A stretch of 64,000 nucleotides of DNA, from the NCBI GenBank assembly GCA_964584665.1, contig CAZPAO010000004.1, positions 1 through 64,000 on the forward strand, read 5' to 3'. Under the pieces are notes generated by a model. It was given only the letters and a program-made list of their open reading frames with translations, did not search any database and was not told the origin of the DNA. Positions 56,341 through 64,000 of this stretch are shown here, piece by piece. Within the stretch, counting starts at the first letter, position 1; each line of letters opens with the position of its first letter. The position numbers and the translations under genes were made by a program. This DNA comes from DASUBN01 sp964584665. Lineage in GTDB: Bacteria > Pseudomonadota > Gammaproteobacteria > Natronospirales > REEB76.

Positions 56341-56918
56341 TGGACATCCAGTTCTACCTCGCCTCCGCCTCGCCACGCCGCAAGCAGTTGCTGGAGCAAC
56401 TGGGCCTGCGCTTCGAGGTGGTGGCGGTGGACGTGGATGAGACCCCCAAGTCCGGCGAGGCTCCAGCGGATTATGTCGGGCGCATCGCCCGCCTCAAGGC
56501 CGAGACCGCGGCAGGGCTCATCGCCAGGCCGGGACTGCCTATCCTGGCGGGGGATACGGCGGTGGTGGTGGATGGAGCCATCCTCGGCAAGCCCAGGGAC
56601 CGGGAGGGCGCCCTGGCGATGCTGGCCCGGCTCTCGGGGCGCGGGCATCAAGTATTATCGGCTGTGGCCCTGTGGCAGACCGGCAGCCTAGACATGGCCT
56701 TGAGCGAGAGCCGTGTGCGGTTCCGGACCCTCTCCTCCCAGGAAGCCGAAGCCTATTGGCAGAGCGGTGAGCCCCGGGACAAGGCCGGCGCCTACGGCAT
56801 CCAGGGCCTCGGCGGGATGTTCGTCGAGCGCCTGGAAGGGAGCTACAGCGGCGTCATGGGTCTGCCGCTCTTCGAGACCGCGGCGCTGCTGCAGAAAGCG
56901 GGCGTGCGCTTGCTCTGA
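56340..56918 (+). CDS. maf: Maf-family nucleoside-triphosphate pyrophosphatase
   Basis: House-cleaning pyrophosphatase of 192 residues acting on modified or canonical pyrimidine nucleotides. The substrate loop is ASASPRRKQLL at about 8-18, VDVDETPKSGE is near 31-41, AGDTAVVVDG is near 66-75 and DKAGAYGIQGLGG is near 147-159. It heads the conserved maf-rng-yhdP block and overlaps rlmH by one base. Confidence 0.95.
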   Translation: MDIQFYLASASPRRKQLLEQLGLRFEVVAVDVDETPKSGEAPADYVGRIARLKAETAAGLIARPGLPILAGDTAVVVDGAILGKPRDREGALAMLARLSGRGHQVLSAVALWQTGSLDMALSESRVRFRTLSSQEAEAYWQSGEPRDKAGAYGIQGLGGMFVERLEGSYSGVMGLPLFETAALLQKAGVRLL

Positions 56919-56988
56919 AGCATGAGGTTTAAGGAGTGACGAGTCGGCGCGACTCGCCACCCCTCAACCCTTAAATCAGAGCAGTCAC
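56919..56988 (+). promoter_or_regulatory. Long imperfect hairpin in the rng leader
   Basis: The maf-rng gap can fold almost end to end. The inner stem is CGAGTCG/CGACTCG (56940-56946/56950-56956) with a GCG loop. Flanking AGGAGTGA/CCACCCCT adds mostly paired bases, and GGTTTAAGG (56926-56934) pairs with CCCTTAAATC (56968-56977). No T-tract follows, so it is unlikely to be a terminator. A cis element read by RNase G or RNase E is possible. Confidence 0.45.
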
Positions 56989-58464
56989 ATGAGCGAGATC
57001 CTGATCAACGTCACCCCGCGGGAGACCCGGGTGGCGTTAGTGGAAAGCGGCGTATTGCAGGAGATCTACGTCGAGCGCACGCGCCGCCGCGGGCTGGTGG
57101 GCAACATATACAAGGGCACCGTGACGCGGGTGCTGCCGGGCATGCAGGCCGCCTTCGTGGAACTCGGTCTCGCGCGCACTGCTTTCCTGCATGCCGCCGA
57201 CATCAGCCGCCCCCAGGGCCATGCCGCCGGCGCAGACCCGGAAGCCCATCCGCCTGCGCCGGATATCCGCGAGCTGCTGCACGAAGGCCAGGAACTCATG
57301 GTGCAGGTGTTGAAGGACCCGCTCGGCAGCAAGGGCGCACGTCTCACCACCCGCGTCAGCATCCCTTCCCGCTATCTCGTCTACATGCCCGAGGGCCACG
57401 GCATCGGCCTCTCGGCGCGCATCGAGGATGAGGCGGAGCGGGTGCGCCTCAAGTCGCACATCGAGGGCTACGCATCGGGACTCGCGCCGGGCGGCTACAT
57501 CGCCCGCACCGCCGCCGAAGGTGCGGAGCCCGAGGCCCTGCGTGCCGACATGCTGTTCCTGAACAAGCTGTGGGAGAGCGTGCGCGAGGCGGGCTCCAAG
57601 GCCCGCTCCGGCGAGCGGGTGCACGAGGACCTCCCGCTGGCGGTGCGCATCCTGCGCGACCTCTCGGGCGAGCAGGTGCACACCGTGCAGGTGGATTCCG
57701 GCGAGACCGCGGAGCGCATGCGCCAGTTCACGGACATGTTCATCCCCGGCATGGGCGCGCGCATCGGCGTGCATGCGGGGCCCAAACCCATCTTCGAGCA
57801 GCATGGCATCGAGGAGGAGATACAGCGGGCGCTGGAGCGCAAGGTGCCGCTGAAGTCCGGCGGCCATCTGGTCATCGACCAGACCGAGGCGATGACCACC
57901 ATCGACGTGAACACCGGCGCTTACGTGGGCAAGAGCACCCTCGAGGACACCATCCTCAAGACCAACATGGAAGCCACCCAGGCCATCGCGCGCCAGCTTC
58001 GCCTGCGCAACCTCGGCGGCATCATCATCATCGATTTCATCGACATGGACGAGGAGAGCCACAAGGAGTCGGTGCTGGAAGCGCTGCAGCAGGCGCTCGC
58101 CAAGGACCACGCCAAGAGCCAGGTGACGGCCGTGTCGGCTCTCGGCCTCGTCGAGATGACCCGTAAGCGCACCCGCGAAAGCCTGGAACACGTGCTCTGC
58201 GAGCCCTGTCCCGCATGCCAGGGGCGCGGTTCCATCAAGACCGCCGAGACGGTGTGCTACGACGTGTTCCGCGAGCTCCTGCGCGCCACGCGCCAGGTTG
58301 ATTCCCAGGAACTTCGGGTACTGGCTGCGCAGGAAGTGGTGGACCTCCTGCTGGACCAGGAGTCCGTGGCCCTGGCGGAAGTCTCGGCCCAGGCCGGCAA
58401 GCCCATCCGCCTGCAGGTCGAATCCTTATATACGCAGGAACAGTTCGACGTGGTGCCCATCTGA
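56989..58464 (+). CDS. rng: Ribonuclease G
   Basis: Endoribonuclease of the RNase E/G family, 491 residues, maturing the 16S rRNA 5' end. The S1 domain lies at about 37-125 (GNIYKGTVTRVLPGMQAAFVE). The catalytic DNase-I-like subdomain has IDVNTGAYVGKSTLE near 305 and IDFIDMDEE near 346-354 with the metal-binding aspartates. The zinc-link CEPCPACQGRG is near 404-414. The length and lack of a C-terminal scaffold distinguish it from RNase E. It is preceded by a 70-base structured leader, and its TGA overlaps the yhdP start (TGATG). Confidence 0.97.
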   Translation: MSEILINVTPRETRVALVESGVLQEIYVERTRRRGLVGNIYKGTVTRVLPGMQAAFVELGLARTAFLHAADISRPQGHAAGADPEAHPPAPDIRELLHEGQELMVQVLKDPLGSKGARLTTRVSIPSRYLVYMPEGHGIGLSARIEDEAERVRLKSHIEGYASGLAPGGYIARTAAEGAEPEALRADMLFLNKLWESVREAGSKARSGERVHEDLPLAVRILRDLSGEQVHTVQVDSGETAERMRQFTDMFIPGMGARIGVHAGPKPIFEQHGIEEEIQRALERKVPLKSGGHLVIDQTEAMTTIDVNTGAYVGKSTLEDTILKTNMEATQAIARQLRLRNLGGIIIIDFIDMDEESHKESVLEALQQALAKDHAKSQVTAVSALGLVEMTRKRTRESLEHVLCEPCPACQGRGSIKTAETVCYDVFRELLRATRQVDSQELRVLAAQEVVDLLLDQESVALAEVSAQAGKPIRLQVESLYTQEQFDVVPI

Positions 58465-61400
58465 TGAACTGGAAGCGCCGCCTCTGGAAATGGAGCGCCG
58501 GGGTGTTCGCCGCCCTGGTGATCCTGCTGGCGGCGCTGGCGGGCCTGTTCCGGCTGCTCACGCCGCTGGTGCCGGGCTACCGTGCCCAGGTGGAGCAGTG
58601 GGCCAGCACCGCACTGCAGCATCCGGTGGAGATCCACGCCATGACCGCCGAGTGGGGCTGGCACGGGCCGGAGATGGCGCTGGAGGACGTGCGCATCCTC
58701 AGCCGTGACCGGCAGCGGGTGGTGGTGGCGGCCCAGGAGATCAGGCTCGGCCTGGCCCTGAAGAGCCTGCTGCACGGGCAGCTGCCGCGCCCTGACCGGG
58801 TGGTGTTGGTGGCGCCGCGCGTGGAAGTGGAGCGGGAGGCGGACGGCAGCTATGACGTGCGCGGCCTGGAAGGGGCCGCCCAGAAGACCGACACCGATTG
58901 GCGCCGCAGCCTCGAGGAGATATTCTCCCAGAGGGCTGAGGTGGCGATCAAGAATGGCCAGCTCACGCTGTTCGATGCGCGGAACGGGGGTCCGGCGGTG
59001 TTCCAGCACCTCAACCTCAGCGTCGACAACAGCGCGGATGACCATCGCCTGCAGGGCAACATGCAGCTGCCGGTGGAATTCGGCCACGGGCTCAAGTTCG
59101 AGGCCGACATCAAGGGGCAGGGCATCGAGCCCGCGCTCTGGGACTGGCACGCGGAGTTGCATGGCACCGGCTTGCAGCTCAGGCGCTGGTTGAGCTACGG
59201 TCCCGCATCCGTGCAGGACACCTTCACGAGCGGCAGCCTCGACCTGGATGCCAGAGCCGACGGACAGCAGGGCGGCCTGCAGCATGCCGATCTCGATCTC
59301 ATCGGCCGCGACCTGAAGCGCGCCACTGTCCCGGGGCCAGCCCTGGGATCCCTGCAGGGCAAGTTCAGCTGGCAGCGCAAGGATACGGGCTGGCGTCTCG
59401 AAGGACGCAAGCTCCATCTGCAGTACGGCGCTTCCGGCTGGCCCGTGAGCGATCTCGATCTCGAATACGCTTCCGGCACGGACGGTGACCGCTGGTCCGG
59501 CGATGCAGGCTTCCTCCGGTTGCAGGACCTCACTGCCCTCGCGCAGTGGATGCCGGCAGTGCTCGGCACCGGCACCGACGATGCGCTACGGCGACTGCAT
59601 GCCTACAACCCCACCGGCGACATCTCGGGCCTGACCTTCAAGGCGCGTTGGGACGGAAAGGCATTGCAGGACTGGTCGGTGAAGGCGGCCTTCCAGGATT
59701 TGGGTGTGCGCGCCAACGAGGGTTGGCCCGGTTTCTCCGGCATGGATGGGGATGCGGATCTCGCGGTGAGCGGCGGCCAGGTGCAGCTCGCGGCCCGCAA
59801 CGCCAACGTCGATTTCCGGCCACTGTTCCGCACCGAGATGCACGCGGATTCGGCGGACCTGATGGTCGCCGTCACCCACGATGCCGCCGGCTGGCGCGTG
59901 GCAGCTGATTCCTTCAAGGTCGCCAACGCCGATGCCGCGGCACACGGCCGCGTGGCCATGGGGTTCCCGGCGGACGGCGGCGCGCCGACACTGGACATCC
60001 ACGCTGACGTGGACCGGGCCGATGCGCGCAATAAGTCCACCTATTTCCCGGTCGGCATCATGCCCAAGGAAGTGGTGAAGTGGCTCGACGATTCCATCAA
60101 GAGCGGCCAGGTCACGACCGGCAGCGTGGACATCCACGGCACGACCTCGGACTTCCCCTACCCGGATGACAAGGGCGGCACCTTCGACATCCGCTTCCAC
60201 GTCGAGCACGGCGAGCTGGACTATATGCCGGGCTGGCCCGCCGTGAAGGATTACTCCGCGGACGTGCGCTTCCTGGACCAGGGCCTCACGGCCAAGCTCA
60301 CGGGTGGCAGCTACAACGGGCTCATCCTCACGGGCGGCACCGCAGAGTTCAAGGAGCTGGCGAGCGGCGTGCTGGAAGTGGATGGTACCGCCCGCGGCGA
60401 CGCCTCCCACGGCCTCGACTTCCTGCGCAGCGGTCCGCTCAAGGAGACCTTGGCGGGTTACCTCGACGGCCTCTCGGCCAAGGGCGACATGGACGCAGCG
60501 GTGCACATCTACCTGCCGCTCACGCAGCTGGAACGTTACCGCCTCCAGGGCAACGTCACGCTGCACCAGGTCAGCGTCGGGTTCACCGACATCCCAGCGC
60601 TGACGGCGGAGCGCCTGGAAGGGGACCTCGACTTCGGCAAGTATGGTTTCGCCACCCAGGGCGTGCGCGGCATGGCTCTCGGCGGGCCGCTCAGCTTCGC
60701 CATCCGCACACCCCACACTGACCGCGGCAGCGCCAGCACGCTCACCGCCCGCGGTATCGTCACGGCGGCGGGCCTGGCCACGCTCATCGGGCATGGTTCC
60801 GAGCGCTGGCTCACGGGCGGCACCCCTTGGCAGATGGACGGCAAGCTGCCGCTGCAGGGGGGTCTGGGCAACGCCGGCCTCAACCTCACGATCCGGTCTG
60901 ATCTCACCGGCCTCGCCATCGCCCTGCCGGCCCCTTTCTCCAAAGCGGCGACGGAGCCGCAGCCGTCCAGGCTGAACATGAAGTTCGATGAGGCGGATGA
61001 CTTCGATTACGTCGCCAGCTACGGCAACGAGCTTGGGCTGCTGCTTGCCCTCGCGCCCAAGGGAGACGGCAGTCTCGCCTTCGATCGGGGGGAGCTGCGC
61101 ATCGGTGCCGGCACCGCGGCGCGTCCCGCGACACCCGGCCTGGAAGTGAGCGGCTACCTGCCGTCCTTCATCTGGGACGAGTGGAAGCAGGTGCTGCCGG
61201 TCTCCGGCGATCAGACCGAGGTGGCGCCGGCCACGGCGCGCGGCAACGGCATGCCGGACATCCTGCACAGCGTGGACCTGGACGTGGGCCACGTGGCGGC
61301 CTTCGGCCAGAGCGTGGACCAGATGCACCTCTCGGTGCAGCGCAACGATGAGGGCTGGCAGGGCCGCGTCGACAGCCAGCCGCTGGCAGGCAAGTTCGAC

Positions 61401-62390
61401 GTGCCCGCCGCCGTGGACGCGACCCATCCCATCGTGCTCGACATGGACCGGGCCGACTTCGGCAACCCGGCACCGGCGGTGCCGACGGCGAAGGATGCGG
61501 CGAAACAAGCGAAGGCCGCCGGGCCTTCCGAAGTGCGCTACGATCCGCGCAGCATCCCGGCGTTGCGCTTCTCCAGCAAGCGCCTGCGCTATGGCGGCAT
61601 GGTGCTGGACAACGTGGGGCTCGCGCTTGTGCCTAAGGCCGATGGCGTGGCGCTGGAGGACCTCAAGGCGGCGGCGCCCACGTTCAGCATCACCGGCGAC
61701 GGCACCTGGACCGTGACGCCGGCGGGCCAGCAACGGACCGCCCTCAACGCGGACGTGGAGAGCACCAATGTGGAGAAGTCGCTGCAGGCCCTGGGGTATG
61801 ACCCGGGCATCACCGGCGACCACGGCAGCATCGTGGCTTCCCTCAACTGGGAGGATAGCCCCATGGGTGACGTGACACGCAGCCTCGCGGGCAGCATCCA
61901 CGTGAAGCTCGAGGACGGCCAGCTGAAGGAGGTGCAGCCCGGCGCGGGACGTGTGTTCGGACTCTTGAGCCTGAACGCCCTGCCGCGGCGCATCCTGCTC
62001 AACTTCAGCGATGTGTTCGCCAAGGGCTTCGGTTACGACAGCATAGAAGGGGACTTCACCGTGCAGGACGGCGATGCCTACACCCAGAACCTGCAGATGA
62101 AGGGGCCTGCCGCCAGCATCCATCTGGTGGGGCGCATCGGCCTCGCCAAGCGCGATTTCGACGAGGCCCTGATCGTGGACGCGAGCGTCGGTTCCACGCT
62201 GCCCGTGGTGGGCGCGCTGGCGGCCGGCGTGGGGGTGGGGGCAGTGGTGTTCCTGCTCACGGAGATATTCAAGAAGCCTCTCACCAAGGCAGGGGAAGTG
62301 CGCTACCACCTCACCGGCTCATGGGATGCCCCCAAGCTCGATAAGCTGCCGGATGCGCCGCCGGCGGCGGCGACGGGCAGGAAACCATGA
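58464..62390 (+). CDS. yhdP: YhdP family AsmA-like protein
   Basis: Large inner-membrane-anchored periplasmic protein of 1308 residues (E. coli 1266). One N-terminal membrane helix at about 11-30 is followed by repeated beta-rich AsmA/DUF3971-type segments. In E. coli, YhdP, TamB and YdbH act redundantly in phospholipid transport to the outer membrane. Family signatures are ALQHPVEIHAMTAEWGW near 50-66, the central FPVGIMPKEVVKWLDDSI and the C-terminal GEVRYHLTGSWDAPKL. The rng-yhdP-nitrilase-tldD order matches relatives. The stop overlaps a small secreted protein gene (ATGA). Confidence 0.94.
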   Translation: MNWKRRLWKWSAGVFAALVILLAALAGLFRLLTPLVPGYRAQVEQWASTALQHPVEIHAMTAEWGWHGPEMALEDVRILSRDRQRVVVAAQEIRLGLALKSLLHGQLPRPDRVVLVAPRVEVEREADGSYDVRGLEGAAQKTDTDWRRSLEEIFSQRAEVAIKNGQLTLFDARNGGPAVFQHLNLSVDNSADDHRLQGNMQLPVEFGHGLKFEADIKGQGIEPALWDWHAELHGTGLQLRRWLSYGPASVQDTFTSGSLDLDARADGQQGGLQHADLDLIGRDLKRATVPGPALGSLQGKFSWQRKDTGWRLEGRKLHLQYGASGWPVSDLDLEYASGTDGDRWSGDAGFLRLQDLTALAQWMPAVLGTGTDDALRRLHAYNPTGDISGLTFKARWDGKALQDWSVKAAFQDLGVRANEGWPGFSGMDGDADLAVSGGQVQLAARNANVDFRPLFRTEMHADSADLMVAVTHDAAGWRVAADSFKVANADAAAHGRVAMGFPADGGAPTLDIHADVDRADARNKSTYFPVGIMPKEVVKWLDDSIKSGQVTTGSVDIHGTTSDFPYPDDKGGTFDIRFHVEHGELDYMPGWPAVKDYSADVRFLDQGLTAKLTGGSYNGLILTGGTAEFKELASGVLEVDGTARGDASHGLDFLRSGPLKETLAGYLDGLSAKGDMDAAVHIYLPLTQLERYRLQGNVTLHQVSVGFTDIPALTAERLEGDLDFGKYGFATQGVRGMALGGPLSFAIRTPHTDRGSASTLTARGIVTAAGLATLIGHGSERWLTGGTPWQMDGKLPLQGGLGNAGLNLTIRSDLTGLAIALPAPFSKAATEPQPSRLNMKFDEADDFDYVASYGNELGLLLALAPKGDGSLAFDRGELRIGAGTAARPATPGLEVSGYLPSFIWDEWKQVLPVSGDQTEVAPATARGNGMPDILHSVDLDVGHVAAFGQSVDQMHLSVQRNDEGWQGRVDSQPLAGKFDVPAAVDATHPIVLDMDRADFGNPAPAVPTAKDAAKQAKAAGPSEVRYDPRSIPALRFSSKRLRYGGMVLDNVGLALVPKADGVALEDLKAAAPTFSITGDGTWTVTPAGQQRTALNADVESTNVEKSLQALGYDPGITGDHGSIVASLNWEDSPMGDVTRSLAGSIHVKLEDGQLKEVQPGAGRVFGLLSLNALPRRILLNFSDVFAKGFGYDSIEGDFTVQDGDAYTQNLQMKGPAASIHLVGRIGLAKRDFDEALIVDASVGSTLPVVGALAAGVGVGAVVFLLTEIFKKPLTKAGEVRYHLTGSWDAPKLDKLPDAPPAAATGRKP

Positions 62391-62731
62391 GACGTCTGTT
62401 GCTCCTCGCGCTGCTGTGGCTGCCCCCGGCGGTCTTCGCCGACGCGCCCGCGGATCCGGACAGCTTCAGCGTGAGCGCCGACCAGTGGGCGCTGCCGCGC
62501 AGCGGCGGCGAGCTGATCCGACTGCAGCCGGTCCACGACGCGGTGGCGGACTGGCTGGCGGATCCCGCGGCACGCATCGTGATCCGGCACGCCGGCAGCG
62601 ACGTGGGCAACCTCTGGGCGGACGAACTCGGCGACTGGCTGGTGGCGCTAGGTATCCCTTCAGACCATATCGACAGGCAAGCAGATGCCGACCAGCCCGA
62701 GGACATCGTCACCCTCAAGGTGGTCCACTGA
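62387..62731 (+). CDS. Small secreted protein of unknown function
   Basis: This 114-residue protein has a clear signal peptide (hydrophobic LLLLALLWLPPAVF, cleavage after VFA, about residue 18). The mature part, about 95 residues, has a pattern that loosely recalls OmpA C-terminal domains: a predicted helix (PVHDAVADWLAD), a strand (ARIVIRHAG), a long helix (WADELGDWLVALGI) and a final strand (IVTLKVV). It lacks the canonical peptidoglycan-binding NxxLSxxRA motif. It overlaps yhdP and the nitrilase gene by four and one bases, so it is almost certainly expressed with YhdP. I do not recognise the family. Confidence 0.75.
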   Translation: MRRLLLLALLWLPPAVFADAPADPDSFSVSADQWALPRSGGELIRLQPVHDAVADWLADPAARIVIRHAGSDVGNLWADELGDWLVALGIPSDHIDRQADADQPEDIVTLKVVH

Positions 62732-63540
62732 TGCATAAGTTCGCCGCCGTGCAGATGTGCTCAGGCACCGACGTGACCGTGAATTTGCGGGAAGCGGGCA
62801 AGCTCATGGCCAAGGCCGCGGCCCAGGGCGCCGAACTCATCGTGCTGCCGGAGAACTTCGCGCTCATGGCGCGGGACGACGCGGAGCGGGTCGCCGCCGG
62901 CGAGATGGATGGCAGCGGCCGCATCCAGGATTTCCTGGCGGAGAAAGCGGAGAACCTGAAGGCATGGATCGTGGGCGGCACCGTGCCGGTGCTGGCTTCC
63001 CGCGAGCGCACCTACGCCCGTTGCCCCGTGTACGACCCGCAAGGCCGGCGCGCGGCGTTCTACGACAAGATCCACCTCTTCGATGTGCAGGTGGGCGGGG
63101 CCGAGAGCTACCACGAGTCGGCGCGCGCGGAAGCGGGCAAGAAGCCGGTGGTGGTGCTGACGCCCTTCGGCAAGCTCGGTCTCGCCGTGTGCTACGACCT
63201 GCGCTTCCCGGAACTCTTCCGCGCGCTCATCGCGCAGGGCGCGACCTGTTTCGCGGTGCCTTCCGCCTTCACCCGCACCACCGGCGAGCGCCACTGGGAG
63301 ACCCTGGTACGGGCCCGGGCGGTGGAGAACCTGTCGTTCACGGTGGCGGCGGCCCAGGGTGGCCACCATCCCAACGGCCGCGACACCTGGGGCAGGAGCC
63401 TGCTGGTGGACGCCTGGGGCGAGGTGGTGGGTGAGCGGCGTGACGCGGAGCCCGGCATCGTCACCGGGCAGTTCGACCCGGTGCAGCAGCAGCGGCTGCG
63501 GGGTAAATTCCCGGTCTTGAGTCACCGCAAGCTGGTTTAA
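62731..63540 (+). CDS. Carbon-nitrogen hydrolase (nitrilase superfamily, Nit1/YbeM-like)
   Basis: Predicted cytosolic amidase of 269 residues from ATG 62731. The catalytic triad is Glu41 (VLPENFAL), Lys113 (YDKIHLFD) and Cys154 (AVCYDLRFPE). The sequence resembles Nit1/YbeM enzymes that hydrolyse deaminated glutathione, and it sits where gammaproteobacteria keep such a gene between yhdP and tldD. The start overlaps the preceding stop (TGATG). Substrate assignment is by family resemblance only. Confidence 0.9.
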   Translation: MHKFAAVQMCSGTDVTVNLREAGKLMAKAAAQGAELIVLPENFALMARDDAERVAAGEMDGSGRIQDFLAEKAENLKAWIVGGTVPVLASRERTYARCPVYDPQGRRAAFYDKIHLFDVQVGGAESYHESARAEAGKKPVVVLTPFGKLGLAVCYDLRFPELFRALIAQGATCFAVPSAFTRTTGERHWETLVRARAVENLSFTVAAAQGGHHPNGRDTWGRSLLVDAWGEVVGERRDAEPGIVTGQFDPVQQQRLRGKFPVLSHRKLV

Positions 63541-63612
63541 GATGGGCAGAGGCGCCCTCATATAGAGATGTCACCCTCACGCGACCCATCCGGTCGCCGC
63601 ACTGGTAATCCC

Positions 63613-64000
63613 ATGGAAAATGCGCTGAAGATCGCCGAACAGAGTCTGCTTGAGCCGACCGGCCTGGACGAGGGCAAGATCGCCAAGGTGCTGGACCGGC
63701 TCATGGCCCACAAGGTGGACAGCGCCGACCTCTACTTCCAGCTCTCGCGCCACGAGTCGTGGTCCCTGGAGGATGGCATCGTCAAGGAAGGCGCCCACAG
63801 CATCGAGCAGGGCGTGGGCGTACGGGCGTTGGCCGGCGAGAAGACCGGCTTCGCGTATTCAGATGAGATCCTGTTGCCGGCGCTCACCCGCGCTTCCGAC
63901 ATGGCCCGCGCCATCGCACGCCAAGGCGGACAGAACGGGCTCAAGGCCTGGCTGCCCAATGCGCCGCAGCGCCTCTATCAACCCCTCGATCCCATCCCGA
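63613..64000 (+). CDS. tldD: Metalloprotease TldD, 3' end beyond the window
   Basis: N-terminal 129 codons of TldD, the partner of TldE (PmbA) in a zinc metalloprotease that processes peptides such as microcins and degrades CcdA. The frame from ATG 63613 is open to the window edge. SADLYFQLSRHESWSLEDGI and EGVGVRAL-like GVGVRALAGEKTGFAYSDE match the TldD N-terminal domain. The catalytic HExxxH lies downstream and is not visible. It follows the nitrilase gene after a 72-base gap that contains CATATAGAGATG but no obvious terminator. Confidence 0.93.
   Translation, partial: MENALKIAEQSLLEPTGLDEGKIAKVLDRLMAHKVDSADLYFQLSRHESWSLEDGIVKEGAHSIEQGVGVRALAGEKTGFAYSDEILLPALTRASDMARAIARQGGQNGLKAWLPNAPQRLYQPLDPIP

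Noticed and set aside
59586..62309. Long minus-strand open frame opposite yhdP
   Set aside because: This is the same situation: its composition is that of an antisense shadow, with no start context or recognisable domain.

Overview
The window is about 64 kb of GC-rich chromosome from a gammaproteobacterium. Gene order supports this: rpsM-rpsK-rpsD-rpoA-rplQ, divergent uvrA/ssb, miaB-ybeZ-ybeY-corC-lnt, leuS-lptE-holA-nadD-rsfS-rlmH and maf-rng-yhdP-nitrilase-tldD are all blocks typical of that class. The species cannot be named from the sequence alone. Coding density is very high: no stretch over 300 bases lacks a gene, and start/stop overlaps are common. No tRNA, rRNA, CRISPR array, insertion sequence or phage gene was seen.

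Layout. 1-3153 is the end of the alpha ribosomal-protein operon, closed by a strong terminator. 3177-4955 (minus) is an SLC13-type anion permease with cytosolic RCK/TrkA-C domains. 5086-13343 mixes a nucleotide-sugar dehydrogenase, three sulfotransferase-fold genes and a methyltransferase with the housekeeping pair uvrA/ssb. 13513-40268 is a long plus-strand surface-polysaccharide operon: a short signal peptidase I; cysD and cysNC (PAPS synthesis); rmlA, rmlC, rmlD and rmlB (dTDP-L-rhamnose) with an embedded acyltransferase; two tandem LtaS-like phosphoglycerol-transferase homologues; an ABC exporter pair (Wzm/Wzt type); two more sulfotransferases; a sulfotransferase-GT2-GT-B fusion protein of 1089 residues; a rhamnosyltransferase-like GT2; a WbpV-like SDR, a WbpL/WecA-like initiating transferase and WbpM (the last three in the order of Pseudomonas O-antigen loci); and manB/manC (GDP-mannose). 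40270-49921 is housekeeping (miaB, ybeZ, ybeY, corC, lnt, leuS), except for an O-antigen-ligase-like protein with a large inserted periplasmic domain between lnt and leuS. 49918-55502 carries lptE, a four-gene metal-uptake insert (small CxxC protein, outer-membrane protein, metal-binding protein, ABC-3 permease, no ATPase), then holA and nadD. 55512-64000 holds rsfS, rlmH, maf, rng, yhdP, a small secreted protein, a nitrilase-family gene and the start of tldD.

How the genes fit together (inference). Sulfate taken up, perhaps by the SLC13 protein, would be activated by CysD/CysNC to PAPS. Up to six sulfotransferase-fold proteins could then transfer sulfate to a rhamnose- and mannose-containing glycan. 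That glycan would start on undecaprenyl phosphate via the WecA-like enzyme, be exported by the ABC pair, be further modified by methyl, acyl and possibly phosphoglycerol groups, and be ligated by the WaaL-like protein. The most novel element is this sulfated O-polysaccharide or capsule system, with its tri-domain sulfotransferase/glycosyltransferase fusion and a sulfotransferase paralogue that has lost its PAPS-binding loop.
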